Positions 28,422-36,688 of a DNA stretch of 64,000 nt are shown here, one piece after another; positions within the stretch are counted from its first letter, which is position 1, and each line of letters starts with the position of its first letter. The notes beneath the pieces are model-generated. The model was not told the origin of the DNA and did no database searches. It saw only the letters and a list, made by a program, of their open reading frames with translations. The position numbers and the translations under genes were made by a program. The stretch comes from Methanomassiliicoccales archaeon PtaU1.Bin124 (GTDB lineage Archaea; Thermoplasmatota; Thermoplasmata; Methanomassiliicoccales; UBA472), in NCBI GenBank assembly GCA_002067865.1, contig MVRC01000015.1, forward strand, positions 124,001-188,000, read 5' to 3'.

Positions 28422-28593
28422 GGGGGTATGGGGTAATTCGGCATCCTCGCGGGCTCCAGTTAATTGGGTGTGATTGCTAACGGGTTTTCTGATCCGGTGA
28501 TGAGTAACTGGAGCGATGACCCATTAGTTCGCGCAGGGTAGCTCCCTGCGTGGAAGAAACCCGCTGATCTGGGTTCAAATCCCAGTGCCCCCA
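28422..28593 (+). tRNA. tRNA-Trp (anticodon CCA) with a 99-nt intron
   Basis: Acceptor GGGGGTA/TGCCCCC, D stem GGG/CCT, anticodon stem GCGGG/CCCGC, loop CTCCAG-A with anticodon CCA at 28456-28458, T stem CTGGG/CCCAG with loop TTCAAAT, discriminator A. The intron 28460-28558 is at position 37/38, as in other euryarchaeal tRNA-Trp genes. It carries box C/D guide elements (separate entry). Confidence 0.93.
28460..28558 (+). ncRNA. tRNA-Trp intron, box C/D methylation guide RNA
   Basis: Box D' CTGA at 28489-28492 and box C' GTGATGA at 28497-28503. The guide CGGGTTTT just before D' pairs with the 3' exon so that its fifth base upstream of the box faces position 39. CTGGAGC (28508-28514) is complementary to the anticodon loop GCTCCAG; counted from a variant box D ATGA at 28516, the fifth base faces C34. 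Methylation of 34 and 39 is the known job of this intron in Haloferax and Pyrococcus. Boxes C and D are weaker than C' and D'. Confidence 0.8.
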
Positions 28594-28606
28594 CTTTCCT
28601 ATTCAG

Positions 28607-28642
28607 CTTGAGGTGATTCCCTCAAGTTTTTTCTTATTTTTT
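28607..28642 (+). terminator. Hairpin plus T-run terminator behind tRNA-Trp
   Basis: CTTGAGG/CCTCAAG forms a 7-bp stem with a 6-nt loop, followed by two T6 runs. Confidence 0.75.
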
Positions 28643-28681
28643 CAAACTATGGGCACAGCCACAGTTCTTAACAAAATCAGT

Positions 28682-30073
28682 TCACAGTTCAATATCTGGC
28701 TCGACGTGCACATTCACATAATTGATCTCTTCATGCATGGCCATCAGCCTGTTCTCCAGGTTCGTGGCCACCTCATGTGCCTGCTTGACGTTCAACCGGT
28801 GGTCCAGCGTGCAGCACAGGCTCAGTCCTACCTGGCCATGCGTCTTCCTGATGATGATCTCATGCAATGACAAGATATTCGGGTCCGCTTTGGCCGTTTC
28901 TTCGATCGAACGCCGCAGATACAGCATATCCTCCTGCGACACTGTCGTGCTGAAGCCGTTGTCCGCCGGCTCTAGATGCGAGGAGACATAGGAGACGCAT
29001 CTGTTCATTTCCTTGATGCGCTCCTCCAGCATCGAGGCGACCTCATGCGCCTCCTTGATGTTCAACGAGCCATCCATCTCCAGGTGCATATCGACATGGA
29101 GCTCCTCATCCACTTTACTGACCCGGATGTTGTGAACGGTATGGATCGCCGGGAACCCGACAGCCTCTTCCCTGATCATCTGTACGAGGTCGTCTGTGTT
29201 GGGACAGAGGGGCTCGGCATGGATCACCACATCCACGTTCGGGACCATATCCTCGATCTTCTTGGTGACGTCGGCAGTGACCCTGTTCGCCTTTTCCAGC
29301 GGCAGGGCCTTGTCAATAAAGACCATCACGTCCATGAAGACCTTGTGTCCGCTGTCCCTCACGCGGACCCTTCCCACTCCCATCACTCCTGGCACAGAGG
29401 CGATCGTCTCGGTTATGCCGTTTGGGATGTCCTGTGGTGCGGCGTCGAGCAACGTGTTCATGGAGCGCTTTAGAATGCCCCAGCCGATGTAGGCCGTGAT
29501 GACGGCAACTCCCAGCGCGGCGATGCTGTCGAACGACTTGAATCCGGCCATCGTGATGAACAGGCCGATCAGCACAACTCCCGATGACAGCAGGTCCGTC
29601 GAGAAATGGATGGCATCGGCCTCCAGTGCCTGGGACTTGTACTTCTTGGCCGCCCTCATCAATGCGCGCGATCGAGTATAATCGACCACGATGGACATGA
29701 CCACCACCAGGATCGCGATGTAGTTGATGTCGACGATGGCATCGACGAAGAACAGGCGGTGGAGCGCTTCATAGGTGATCCAGAAGCAGGTCAGGAACAA
29801 TAGCATCGTCTCCGCCAGACTGGACATGCTCTCGATCTTGGCATGTCCGTAATGATGGTCGAGGTCTGGAGGCCTGTCCGCCATTCTAACCGCGAACAAG
29901 GTCATGACGGCTGCAAGAAGGTCGATACTGGAATGCAGCGCCTCGGATAGTATGCCCAAGCTGTTGGTCCAAATTCCGACGATGAACTTGGTCAGCACCA
30001 AGATGATAGCGGCGATCACCGATCCGAGAGCGACCTTCTCCTTCGGAGTAATTATACCAACTCTTAGGCCCAT
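28682..30073 (-). CDS. Cation diffusion facilitator (CDF) transporter with repeated C-terminal domains
   Basis: 463 residues. N-terminal six-helix CDF region (about 1-210) with metal-site ligands HSSIDLLAAV and HFSTDLLSSG (HxxxD pattern), and DHHYGHAKIES after helix 2. The ordinary CDF C-terminal ferredoxin-like domain covers about 215-290. Two further copies follow (about 295-370 and 385-463), shown by the repeats SLNIKEAHEVASMLEERI and RLNVKQAHEVATNLENRL. Most CDF proteins stop at about 300 residues. Likely exports Zn, Mn, Fe or Co. Confidence 0.92.
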   Translation of the reverse strand: MGLRVGIITPKEKVALGSVIAAIILVLTKFIVGIWTNSLGILSEALHSSIDLLAAVMTLFAVRMADRPPDLDHHYGHAKIESMSSLAETMLLFLTCFWITYEALHRLFFVDAIVDINYIAILVVVMSIVVDYTRSRALMRAAKKYKSQALEADAIHFSTDLLSSGVVLIGLFITMAGFKSFDSIAALGVAVITAYIGWGILKRSMNTLLDAAPQDIPNGITETIASVPGVMGVGRVRVRDSGHKVFMDVMVFIDKALPLEKANRVTADVTKKIEDMVPNVDVVIHAEPLCPNTDDLVQMIREEAVGFPAIHTVHNIRVSKVDEELHVDMHLEMDGSLNIKEAHEVASMLEERIKEMNRCVSYVSSHLEPADNGFSTTVSQEDMLYLRRSIEETAKADPNILSLHEIIIRKTHGQVGLSLCCTLDHRLNVKQAHEVATNLENRLMAMHEEINYVNVHVEPDIEL

Positions 30074-30274
30074 TTAATCCGGTGTGGGGTTTTTATAGAT
30101 TTCGTTATATTAAATTTCGGATTGCCTAACATTCCAGTAGTATGATAATAATGGAAATTTGTGCTTATCTGGCTAGCGCTAACTCGGAGATGTGTTAAAG
30201 ACATTGGAACGACTCATTTTTAACATTTTATAAGGACATTCTACCCGACCCTGAGCGATTTCTTAGGGCCCATC

Positions 30275-30910
30275 TCAAGAGCCGTGCACGACATAACTGG
30301 TCGTCATGTGGCACCAGTCACCAGCATGATTGAGATCATATGCCCAGCTACCTGAATCACCATCTCTTATCATACCAGTATGTGTAACGGAGGCCTGATC
30401 GCTGACATAATAAAGCGTCGTCGAGCCATAGAAGATCTCCACCCGATAATGGAAGAGCACATCATTGCCAGACAGATCAAATGAGTCCGTTATGGCTTCT
30501 ATCTGGGTATAGGCCGTGCCATTGAAAAGAGATTCCACAAGATAATATCTCACGATATCGTAGGTGCCGTCCCCATTCTGGTCAATGCTGAGCTTCACCT
30601 CTGGGTTGTAGTAATTGGCATTTGCGATGCCATTGATGTCGATCGTGACCGAATACTGAGAAAAGATGTTCCCTCCTCCGCCGGTCGGTTGATTGCCGAT
30701 CGCTGCCACTACTATCACCACCATCGCAGCGGCCAGGAGGACCACCAGAGCGATGACCAACGTCCTATTGGAATCGTCTCGGGTATATGGGGGAGGAACT
30801 TTCCTCTGGTATGGTGGGATCGGGTCAGGCTGACCTTCCACCTTACCACCGCAGTGGACGCAATATTTGCTCGAGGGAGAATTATCCTTCCCGCAATTCC
30901 TGCATCTCAA
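30275..30910 (-). CDS. Zinc-ribbon membrane protein with extracellular domain
   Basis: 211 residues. N-terminal CxxC pairs (C3/C6, C17/C20: CRNCGKDN...YCVHCGGKV), Pro-rich linker, one transmembrane helix (about 50-70), then a Gly-rich hinge and a beta-rich extracellular part with several polar repeats. Same building plan as the protein at 62304-63278 but in a different order. No enzyme motif. Function unknown. Confidence 0.7.
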   Translation of the reverse strand: MRCRNCGKDNSPSSKYCVHCGGKVEGQPDPIPPYQRKVPPPYTRDDSNRTLVIALVVLLAAAMVVIVVAAIGNQPTGGGGNIFSQYSVTIDINGIANANYYNPEVKLSIDQNGDGTYDIVRYYLVESLFNGTAYTQIEAITDSFDLSGNDVLFHYRVEIFYGSTTLYYVSDQASVTHTGMIRDGDSGSWAYDLNHAGDWCHMTTSYVVHGS

Positions 30911-31339
30911 ACCTATCTCTCCGTTCTTCCCTGCCCATTGCAGAATTGTATCAGGATTTGAACATTATGCCGGTGATGATTCTTCACTAACGAAGTCTGA
31001 ACAAAGAATGAGTGACCCTTCGATGGTGAAATGAGTGGCTATGCTCTGGGGGAGAGAGACCCATCGAAGGTAAGGAATTTCATGGGAAAGCTAATGGAAG
31101 ATCGCTGCGGACCTTTACATCATCTCCTTTTCCGTGCATCCTTCTGATCTCTGTTCACCGATCAACTCGTTACTGGCTGTGACCATGGTCGCAGCCTGTT
31201 CGTCTTTTCGGTTCATACATCAGACCTCCAAGGGGGTAAGTCGAGCCTACCATATATCCGCCCTCGGAAGGCATCGTATGGACGAATCATTCATAGGTCA
31301 GATAAGCCCTGTATGGCTGGCCTCTGCCCGGGAGTCATC
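30911..31339. other. Intergenic region with an inverted repeat
   Basis: About 430 nt between the zinc-ribbon gene (minus) and the membrane-protein gene (plus), with no convincing ORF. It holds a perfect 10-bp inverted repeat, CCTTCGATGG (31017-31026) and CCATCGAAGG (31061-31070), with a 34-nt loop containing a small CTCT/AGAG hairpin. Unassigned. Confidence 0.5.
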
Positions 31340-31963
31340 ATGCTGCCGCCGCCACGCTGGTTCATACCCTTGGACACGACAGTGCAACTGTTCACAGGCA
31401 TAGTGGCCTTGGCGGTGGCGCTGTATGCATTGAGAGGCTATCGCTGGGTCAAGGAGCCCAGTCTTAACAATATCTTCATGGCGTTCCTGTTGCTGGCGGT
31501 CGCCTTCCTGGTTGATGCTCTGACCATGTCCACAGCATATCTGGAAGGCATACCGTTCGATCAGACATTCGATCACGGGACGTTCATCCAGTTGGGCTTT
31601 GCCGTCTACTACGGCTTCAGCATCGTGGCCTACGGTCTTCTCCTTTATACATATTGCAGGAGGTACAGCGTGATGGCTGCCGCTCCCATGGCCCCGTTCG
31701 TGATGTTCAACTCGCCCCCCTTGGAGATCATCATCATCGGCCTGCTGGCCGCGATCGTGATCGCCCAGGTGCTGCGGGAAAGGACACCGGGACGGGGGGT
31801 CCAAGGCCTGGTCTCGCTCAGCTTCCTGCTCGTATTGGTATCCCACGTCCTCATCCTGTTCGAATCGGCGGACTATCTGCTCTACTTCTCCGCCAAAGGG
31901 ATGCAGATGGTCGGCTTCGCCCTGATGGGGTTCGTCCTCTACCGTCTAGGGAGGATGGCATGA
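31340..31963 (+). CDS. Multi-helix membrane protein, coupled to a winged-helix gene
   Basis: 207 residues from ATG 31340, preceded by GGGAG (the ATG at 31313 is less likely). Six to seven predicted helices, no charged motif. The stop overlaps the ATG of the next gene (ATGA), so both are translated as a pair. A membrane sensor for that regulator is a reasonable inference. No family recognised. Confidence 0.65.
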   Translation: MLPPPRWFIPLDTTVQLFTGIVALAVALYALRGYRWVKEPSLNNIFMAFLLLAVAFLVDALTMSTAYLEGIPFDQTFDHGTFIQLGFAVYYGFSIVAYGLLLYTYCRRYSVMAAAPMAPFVMFNSPPLEIIIIGLLAAIVIAQVLRERTPGRGVQGLVSLSFLLVLVSHVLILFESADYLLYFSAKGMQMVGFALMGFVLYRLGRMA

Positions 31964-32253
31964 AGGTGCCCCAGGAGAAGCAGAAGTACCGCTCCAAGGG
32001 GCGCATATTCGCCGACATACTCAAGGCAGTCCAGGACGAAGGCAAGGCGAGGACGACGCACATCCTTTACAAGTCTAACCTTTCTCATGACCGACTGAGC
32101 AAGTATCTCATTAACTTGGAGGAGAGCGGCCTATTGGTGAGGACCGAGGATGGCGAGAAGGTGCTGTACGAGATCACCGATAAAGGCCAGCGGTTCATTG
32201 CCGAGTTCAAACGGATGGAAGCGTTCGCGGACGCCTTTGGACTAGACATTTGA
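31960..32253 (+). CDS. Winged-helix DNA-binding protein (COG3432-like)
   Basis: 97 residues: RSKGRIFADILKAVQDEGKARTTHILYKSNLSHDRLSKYLINLEESGLL is a winged-helix with recognition helix at about residues 38-55, and VLYEITDKGQRFIAEFKRMEAF a C-terminal coiled-coil helix. Dimeric transcription regulator similar to the SSo10a/ArnR-type family. ATGA overlap with the membrane-protein gene. Not shown as a separate long ORF because the frame is open further upstream over the preceding gene. Confidence 0.85.
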   Translation: MKVPQEKQKYRSKGRIFADILKAVQDEGKARTTHILYKSNLSHDRLSKYLINLEESGLLVRTEDGEKVLYEITDKGQRFIAEFKRMEAFADAFGLDI

Positions 32254-32331
32254 ATCGTCCGGTCCCGATCCGTCGTTCAATATACGCGAATGTAAACGAC
32301 AACCTTTTTACCCCGGAGCACTTATTGAAAT

Positions 32332-32374
32332 AAATGGGGGCCCCCGTGGACCTTCTCCAACTTCCCCACCATTT
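32332..32374. repeat. GC-rich inverted repeat in a convergent intergenic region
   Basis: AAATGG...CCATTT with an inner GGG/CCC extension and an embedded GGGGGCCCCC palindrome, between the winged-helix gene and the facing secreted-protein gene. Possibly a bidirectional terminator; no clear T run. Confidence 0.3.
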
Positions 32375-32452
32375 ATGATTTGCGGGGGCTCTCACTTCTT
32401 CTAATAAAGATAAAAAATGGATAGTAAGGGGTTTATCGCGCTCTCAGCGGCA

Positions 32453-33139
32453 TCAGATGGCCGCCCACGAAAATCCGGTCGGGGCCGGGAAGAACGATTC
32501 CAGCCAGGCGAACGAAGCCTCATCGGGCTGCGGGACCGCAGTGGCCAACCATTCTGGGGACAGGGACCACATCAGGATGTGGCTGGACCTGATACGGATC
32601 TTTCCCTCGGTGTTCAGGTTGAAGGTGAAATCTCCGCAAGGTCCTGCAATGTCGGCATGACCGTTCGTGCAGAACAGGATATTGACGTTCATGTTCGTGC
32701 AGCTGGTCGTGCCTATGGTGCGGACGGACAGGTGCGCGCAGTTCATGTCGAACAGGACGCTAAACTCACCGACGACGATCAGGATGGTGCCAGTCCAAGA
32801 ACCCTGGAACAGGATGTCCTTCAGCCCATAGCGTTCTGTCATGGTCAGGCTGATGTAGGCCATTCCGTTCACCGCTATATGCACGGAACCGCCTTCGAGG
32901 TAGACCGTCGCCAGTTCTTCCAACAGGCACTCAGGTATCTCGATCTCGCAGTTCTGCAGGATGACGAACAACGGCTCCAGGTCCTCAAGGGGTATGTCCC
33001 CCTCCCATACCACGGGCACCGTCTCCTGGTATTTCATGCTCGAAGTGCTAGCCGCCGAGGCGTTCGCCGTCAATCCGAATGATAGGAGCAACAGGGCGGC
33101 CACCGCTATTGCCGGATATTTCAACAATTTTGTGTGCAT
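32453..33139 (-). CDS. Secreted protein, paralogue A of a tandem pair
   Basis: 228 residues with a clear signal peptide: MHTKLLKY, hydrophobic helix, and AxA-type cleavage site near residue 30. The mature part is beta-rich with several cysteines (C64, C71, C133, C147, C156, C167 approximately). Strong N-terminal and core similarity to the next gene (same signal peptide, MTERYGLKDI versus KGEMTDI). No transmembrane anchor at the C-terminus and no known domain. Probably exported. Confidence 0.75.
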   Translation of the reverse strand: MHTKLLKYPAIAVAALLLLSFGLTANASAASTSSMKYQETVPVVWEGDIPLEDLEPLFVILQNCEIEIPECLLEELATVYLEGGSVHIAVNGMAYISLTMTERYGLKDILFQGSWTGTILIVVGEFSVLFDMNCAHLSVRTIGTTSCTNMNVNILFCTNGHADIAGPCGDFTFNLNTEGKIRIRSSHILMWSLSPEWLATAVPQPDEASFAWLESFFPAPTGFSWAAI

Positions 33140-33296
33140 CTTTCCCCCTCAGTTTTGATAATAATAATGATGCTACCACATGGAAGGAAATAAAACCTTC
33201 TGGAAGTTTACATTCTGGAGAATTTCAGAAGTGAAAATCCAATAGTCAGAAAATAAAAAATTACGAATTGAAATGGTTTGGGTCCGTCAATTCAGC

Positions 33297-33905
33297 TCAG
33301 ACCAAGGCAAGCTCGTAGACCCACTCGGGGACCGAGAGCTTCAGGTTCTTCAACTCGCCATCCTGGACCAGCACCTTGATGTGGAAGTCCAGGTCAAGGG
33401 TGACCTCTTCCTCGTATCCGCAGATGATCGCGACTGCGTTAGTGTGGAAGTTGGCGTTGATATCCATATCCTCGGCGGTGGTCGCCTTCAGGTGCATCGA
33501 GAGCTGCGCGTTCTTGAAGTCAAGGGTGGCGCAGAACATGACATCATCACCCTGCATCGCCTCGATGCATATGTGGCCGTGCCAGAACGCCTGGAGGTCG
33601 ATGTCGGTCATTTCACCCTTCTGGGTGATCTTCAGGTTGACATGCGCCAACCCGTCGAAGTAGATGTTCACGGAGGTGATGCCGGAATCGACTATCTGTT
33701 GCGCTATGCACTCCGGGATCATTCCCGCCTCATACAGAGCTAGGAACTCTTCTGGCCCCAGAGTGACCTCCCCCTGGACGCGGAACGTGTCCACGTATTT
33801 GACCTTCTCCTGGCTGACGGCGTTCGCAGAGCCTGCCACGCCAAAAGATATCAGCAACAGAGCGGCCAAGGCCATCGCTGAATATTTAACCAATTTCGTC
33901 TGCAT
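33297..33905 (-). CDS. Secreted protein, paralogue B of a tandem pair
   Basis: 202 residues. Signal peptide MQTKLVKYSAMALAALLLISFG followed by an alanine-rich cleavage region. The mature part has a repeated alternating beta pattern, for example HVNLKITQKGEMTDIDLQAF and MHLKATTAEDMDINANFH. Four to five cysteines remain. It precedes paralogue A by 157 nt on the same strand, so this pair arose by local duplication. Function unknown. Confidence 0.75.
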   Translation of the reverse strand: MQTKLVKYSAMALAALLLISFGVAGSANAVSQEKVKYVDTFRVQGEVTLGPEEFLALYEAGMIPECIAQQIVDSGITSVNIYFDGLAHVNLKITQKGEMTDIDLQAFWHGHICIEAMQGDDVMFCATLDFKNAQLSMHLKATTAEDMDINANFHTNAVAIICGYEEEVTLDLDFHIKVLVQDGELKNLKLSVPEWVYELALV

Positions 33906-34059
33906 TGTTGAGTCCTCCCCTGGCCCTTTCGGACCGGTGAATTACTATTGGTCTGCAATAGATATAACTTTTTACCCATTTTTTTTGAAAATAAATGTTT
34001 ATTATCCATATTGAAAATTTATGGATATTTTTTACGTAGAAATCTACCGTAGAAACATA

Positions 34060-35019
34060 CTATAGTAGTAATCTACGTATTACATTCTGCGTTTCTTCCG
34101 GCGAGGATATCGTGTTCACGAGATGCACACGGGTCTGCTGCAGCAGCTGCAGGAAGAACTGAGACCGTATCCTCATCTTCCTCTCATCCCTCACCATCTG
34201 ATGGGGGTTGCAGAAATCCCGCTCGATCAGGTACTCCAATCCTTCTTCCGCGTCGAGCGGCCTCACGATGACGTCGTCGTCCTTGTCCCGCTTGAGGAAG
34301 ATGACATCCTGCAGGCCCGTCATCGGTACGACCGATCCCTGTCCGGTCACCCACCTGACGTTCACGATCGCCCTGCCCTTGTTGTCCACCACTGCGTTGC
34401 TTAGAAGGTTGGAATATTCTGGCCAGATGGTCCCAATATCTGCGTCCACGTAGCAGTTCTTCTCCGATCCGTATGCGTCGGGGCGTCCCGTCATCCTCAC
34501 ATAGAACCAGTCATCGGTGATCAGCCTCGCCCCGGGAAGACGCAGCAGGCCCCAGGCGTGAGTGGTCTTGCCTGTCTTCGATGGGGCTATCATAGCCACG
34601 CCCCTCCCGTTGATGTCCAGTGCGGCACCGTGCACCGAATGGATATGATGCTCGTCCTCTAGGAGGTCTCCTGCCACCGCCAGTGCCACGCTCTTGACCC
34701 ATCCATAGTAATCGAAGTTATACAGGAAGGCCGTCTTGGCCACTGGCTCATAGAGCACCTTGCATTCGTTCGATCCATCCTTAAGGAGGATGAGCCGGCC
34801 ATGCGAGCGTACGCTGTCGGACATGGCATAGAAGTTATCCTCCCACCTCTCCTTCATATCCCTGTCGGTGGTGTAGAGCTTGATCGCGCTTCCGTAGATG
34901 TCGGCCTTGGCCATATGGAACGGCTCGTTCAAGTGCTGGGCGTACAGATCGTCCTTGCGCTCTGGCGATATCAGCTCCACCGAATAGCTCATGCGCGCTG
35001 GATGCCCGCAGGAGCACAT
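34060..35019 (-). CDS. HPr-kinase-like P-loop protein behind cimA
   Basis: 319 residues. The core HSVHGAALDINGRGVAMIAPSKTGKTTHAWGLL, then ARLITDDWFYVR, is the HprK/PEPCK-type Walker A with following DD metal motif; Walker A is APSKTGKTTH. An N-terminal part of about 130 residues precedes it. HPr is absent from archaea, so it probably phosphorylates another protein or a small molecule. Its ATG is joined directly to the cimA stop (TAG-ATG), in the same reading frame, pointing to coupled translation. An ATG nine codons later is an alternative start. Confidence 0.75.
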   Translation of the reverse strand: MCSCGHPARMSYSVELISPERKDDLYAQHLNEPFHMAKADIYGSAIKLYTTDRDMKERWEDNFYAMSDSVRSHGRLILLKDGSNECKVLYEPVAKTAFLYNFDYYGWVKSVALAVAGDLLEDEHHIHSVHGAALDINGRGVAMIAPSKTGKTTHAWGLLRLPGARLITDDWFYVRMTGRPDAYGSEKNCYVDADIGTIWPEYSNLLSNAVVDNKGRAIVNVRWVTGQGSVVPMTGLQDVIFLKRDKDDDVIVRPLDAEEGLEYLIERDFCNPHQMVRDERKMRIRSQFFLQLLQQTRVHLVNTISSPEETQNVIRRLLL

Positions 35020-36600
35020 CTAACTTTCCTTGCGCCTCTTCAAGCTGGCCCCGTTGATGCCCGATTTCATCAGCTTGTATTCGATGCTGTCCATCAGTGC
35101 CATCAGGGATGCCTCGATGATGTTCCCCGATACACCTATCGTCGTCCAGGAGCTTCGGCCGTCGGTGCTGCGGATGAGCACGCGGACCTTGGCCGCGGTA
35201 GCATCCTTGCCATCGATGACACGCACCTTATAATCGATGAGGCGGACCTCGGAGAGCACAGGGTAGAACTTGGTGAGGGCCTTTCTCAGCGCCCTGTCCA
35301 GCGCATTGACCGGTCCGTTCCCGTCCGCGGCCGTATGCTCGACGTTCCCGTTATGGTCCACGACCCGGATGCTGGCCTCGGATATGGTGGTCGGACCGCC
35401 GACATCCATGAACAAACGGAACCCGCTCAACTGGAAAGGCTGCTCCTGCAGCCCCTTCAGCTTCCTGATCAGCAGTTCTAGACTGGCCTCCGCCGCCTCG
35501 AATTGGAATCCTTCCGATTCCATCTGCTTGAGCTTCTCCAGGATCTCCTTCCCGCTGTCCTTTTCGGTATCGATCCCTAGCTCCTTGGATTTGGCCAGCA
35601 GGCTCGCCGTTCCGGCCAGTTCGGATATGAGGATTCGTCGCTGGTTGCCGACCAGTTCAGGCACCATATGCTCGTAGGTGCGGGTATCCTTCAGCACCGC
35701 CGATACATGCATCCCGCCCTTGTGCGCGAATGCCGATCGGCCCACAAAGGGCGACCTGGGGTCTGGCTCGATGTTCGCTATCTCCCCGACAAAGCGTGAC
35801 AGAGGTGTGAGCTGGGTCAGATCAGGTATGGAGGTCCTCGCTCCCATCTTCAGAACGAGCGTAGGTATGATGGAACAGAGATTAGCATTGCCGCAGCGCT
35901 CCCCCAGCCCGTTTATCGTGCCCTGCACCATCTCCGCTCCCGCCTCCAGCGCCGCCAGGGAGTTGGCCACGGCCAGTTCCGAGTCGTTATGGGCATGGAT
36001 GCCCAGAGGTAGGTCGAACCTCTTGGCGACCTGCCTGACCGCCTTCTGGACATCGGATGGATATGTGCCTCCGTTTGTATCGCAGAGCACCAGGTACTCC
36101 GCTCCAGCTTCGGCCGCTGCCTCCAGGACCTTCATGGAGAATTTGGGGTTACTCTTCCAGCCATCAAAGTAATGCTCCGCGTCGAAGATGACCTTCTTCC
36201 GCTTGGAGCGCAGGAACGATACGCTGTCCGAGACGATCTCCACCCCTTCTTCCACAGAACATTGCAGTGCCTTCTCCAGCTGCATGTCCCAGGACTTGCC
36301 GAATATCGCCACCCATTCGGTCCCGGCATCGGCCAGCGATCGCATTCCCTTGTCCTCCGCGGCCTTGATGTTGGCCTTGCGGGTGGAACCGAAAGCGACC
36401 AGCTTGGCATGCTTCAGCTTCCTCCTCTTGGCCGCCTGGAAGAACTGTTCGTCCTTGGGGTTGGAACCAGGATAGCCTCCCTCGATGAAGTCTATGCCAA
36501 AATCGTCGAGGCGCTGCATGACCTCGAGCTTGTCCTCGGTGGAGAACGAGACGCCCTCGGATTGAGCCCCGTCCCTCAATGTGGTGTCAAAAATGCTCAC
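35020..36600 (-). CDS. cimA: (R)-citramalate synthase
   Basis: 526 residues. HMGL-like TIM barrel with FDTTLRDGAQSEGVSFS at the start, FIEGGYPGSNPKD (typical of the CimA branch), GIHAHNDSELAVANS and GTINGLGERCGNAN. The C-terminal LeuA-dimer/allosteric domain is present (about 400-515), implying feedback control by isoleucine or leucine. Condenses pyruvate and acetyl-CoA to citramalate for the threonine-independent isoleucine route. 88 nt separate it from hom on the same strand. Confidence 0.93.
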   Translation of the reverse strand: MSIFDTTLRDGAQSEGVSFSTEDKLEVMQRLDDFGIDFIEGGYPGSNPKDEQFFQAAKRRKLKHAKLVAFGSTRKANIKAAEDKGMRSLADAGTEWVAIFGKSWDMQLEKALQCSVEEGVEIVSDSVSFLRSKRKKVIFDAEHYFDGWKSNPKFSMKVLEAAAEAGAEYLVLCDTNGGTYPSDVQKAVRQVAKRFDLPLGIHAHNDSELAVANSLAALEAGAEMVQGTINGLGERCGNANLCSIIPTLVLKMGARTSIPDLTQLTPLSRFVGEIANIEPDPRSPFVGRSAFAHKGGMHVSAVLKDTRTYEHMVPELVGNQRRILISELAGTASLLAKSKELGIDTEKDSGKEILEKLKQMESEGFQFEAAEASLELLIRKLKGLQEQPFQLSGFRLFMDVGGPTTISEASIRVVDHNGNVEHTAADGNGPVNALDRALRKALTKFYPVLSEVRLIDYKVRVIDGKDATAAKVRVLIRSTDGRSSWTTIGVSGNIIEASLMALMDSIEYKLMKSGINGASLKRRKES

Positions 36601-36688
36601 TGTTCGGTCAAATAAATAAATCCCTTCTTGAGCTGGTGACCATGCTAATACCTACCGTGTTAGGCGCTGTCTATGAAACCTGAGATAT

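Noticed and set aside
30973-31000. GTGATGA followed by TCTGA, like a box C/D small RNA
   Set aside because: The distance from C to D' is too long and no proper C' and D boxes follow.
31654-31959. Upstream part of the winged-helix reading frame
   Set aside because: It lies in the shadow of the membrane-protein gene; the ATGA overlap at 31960 is the natural start.
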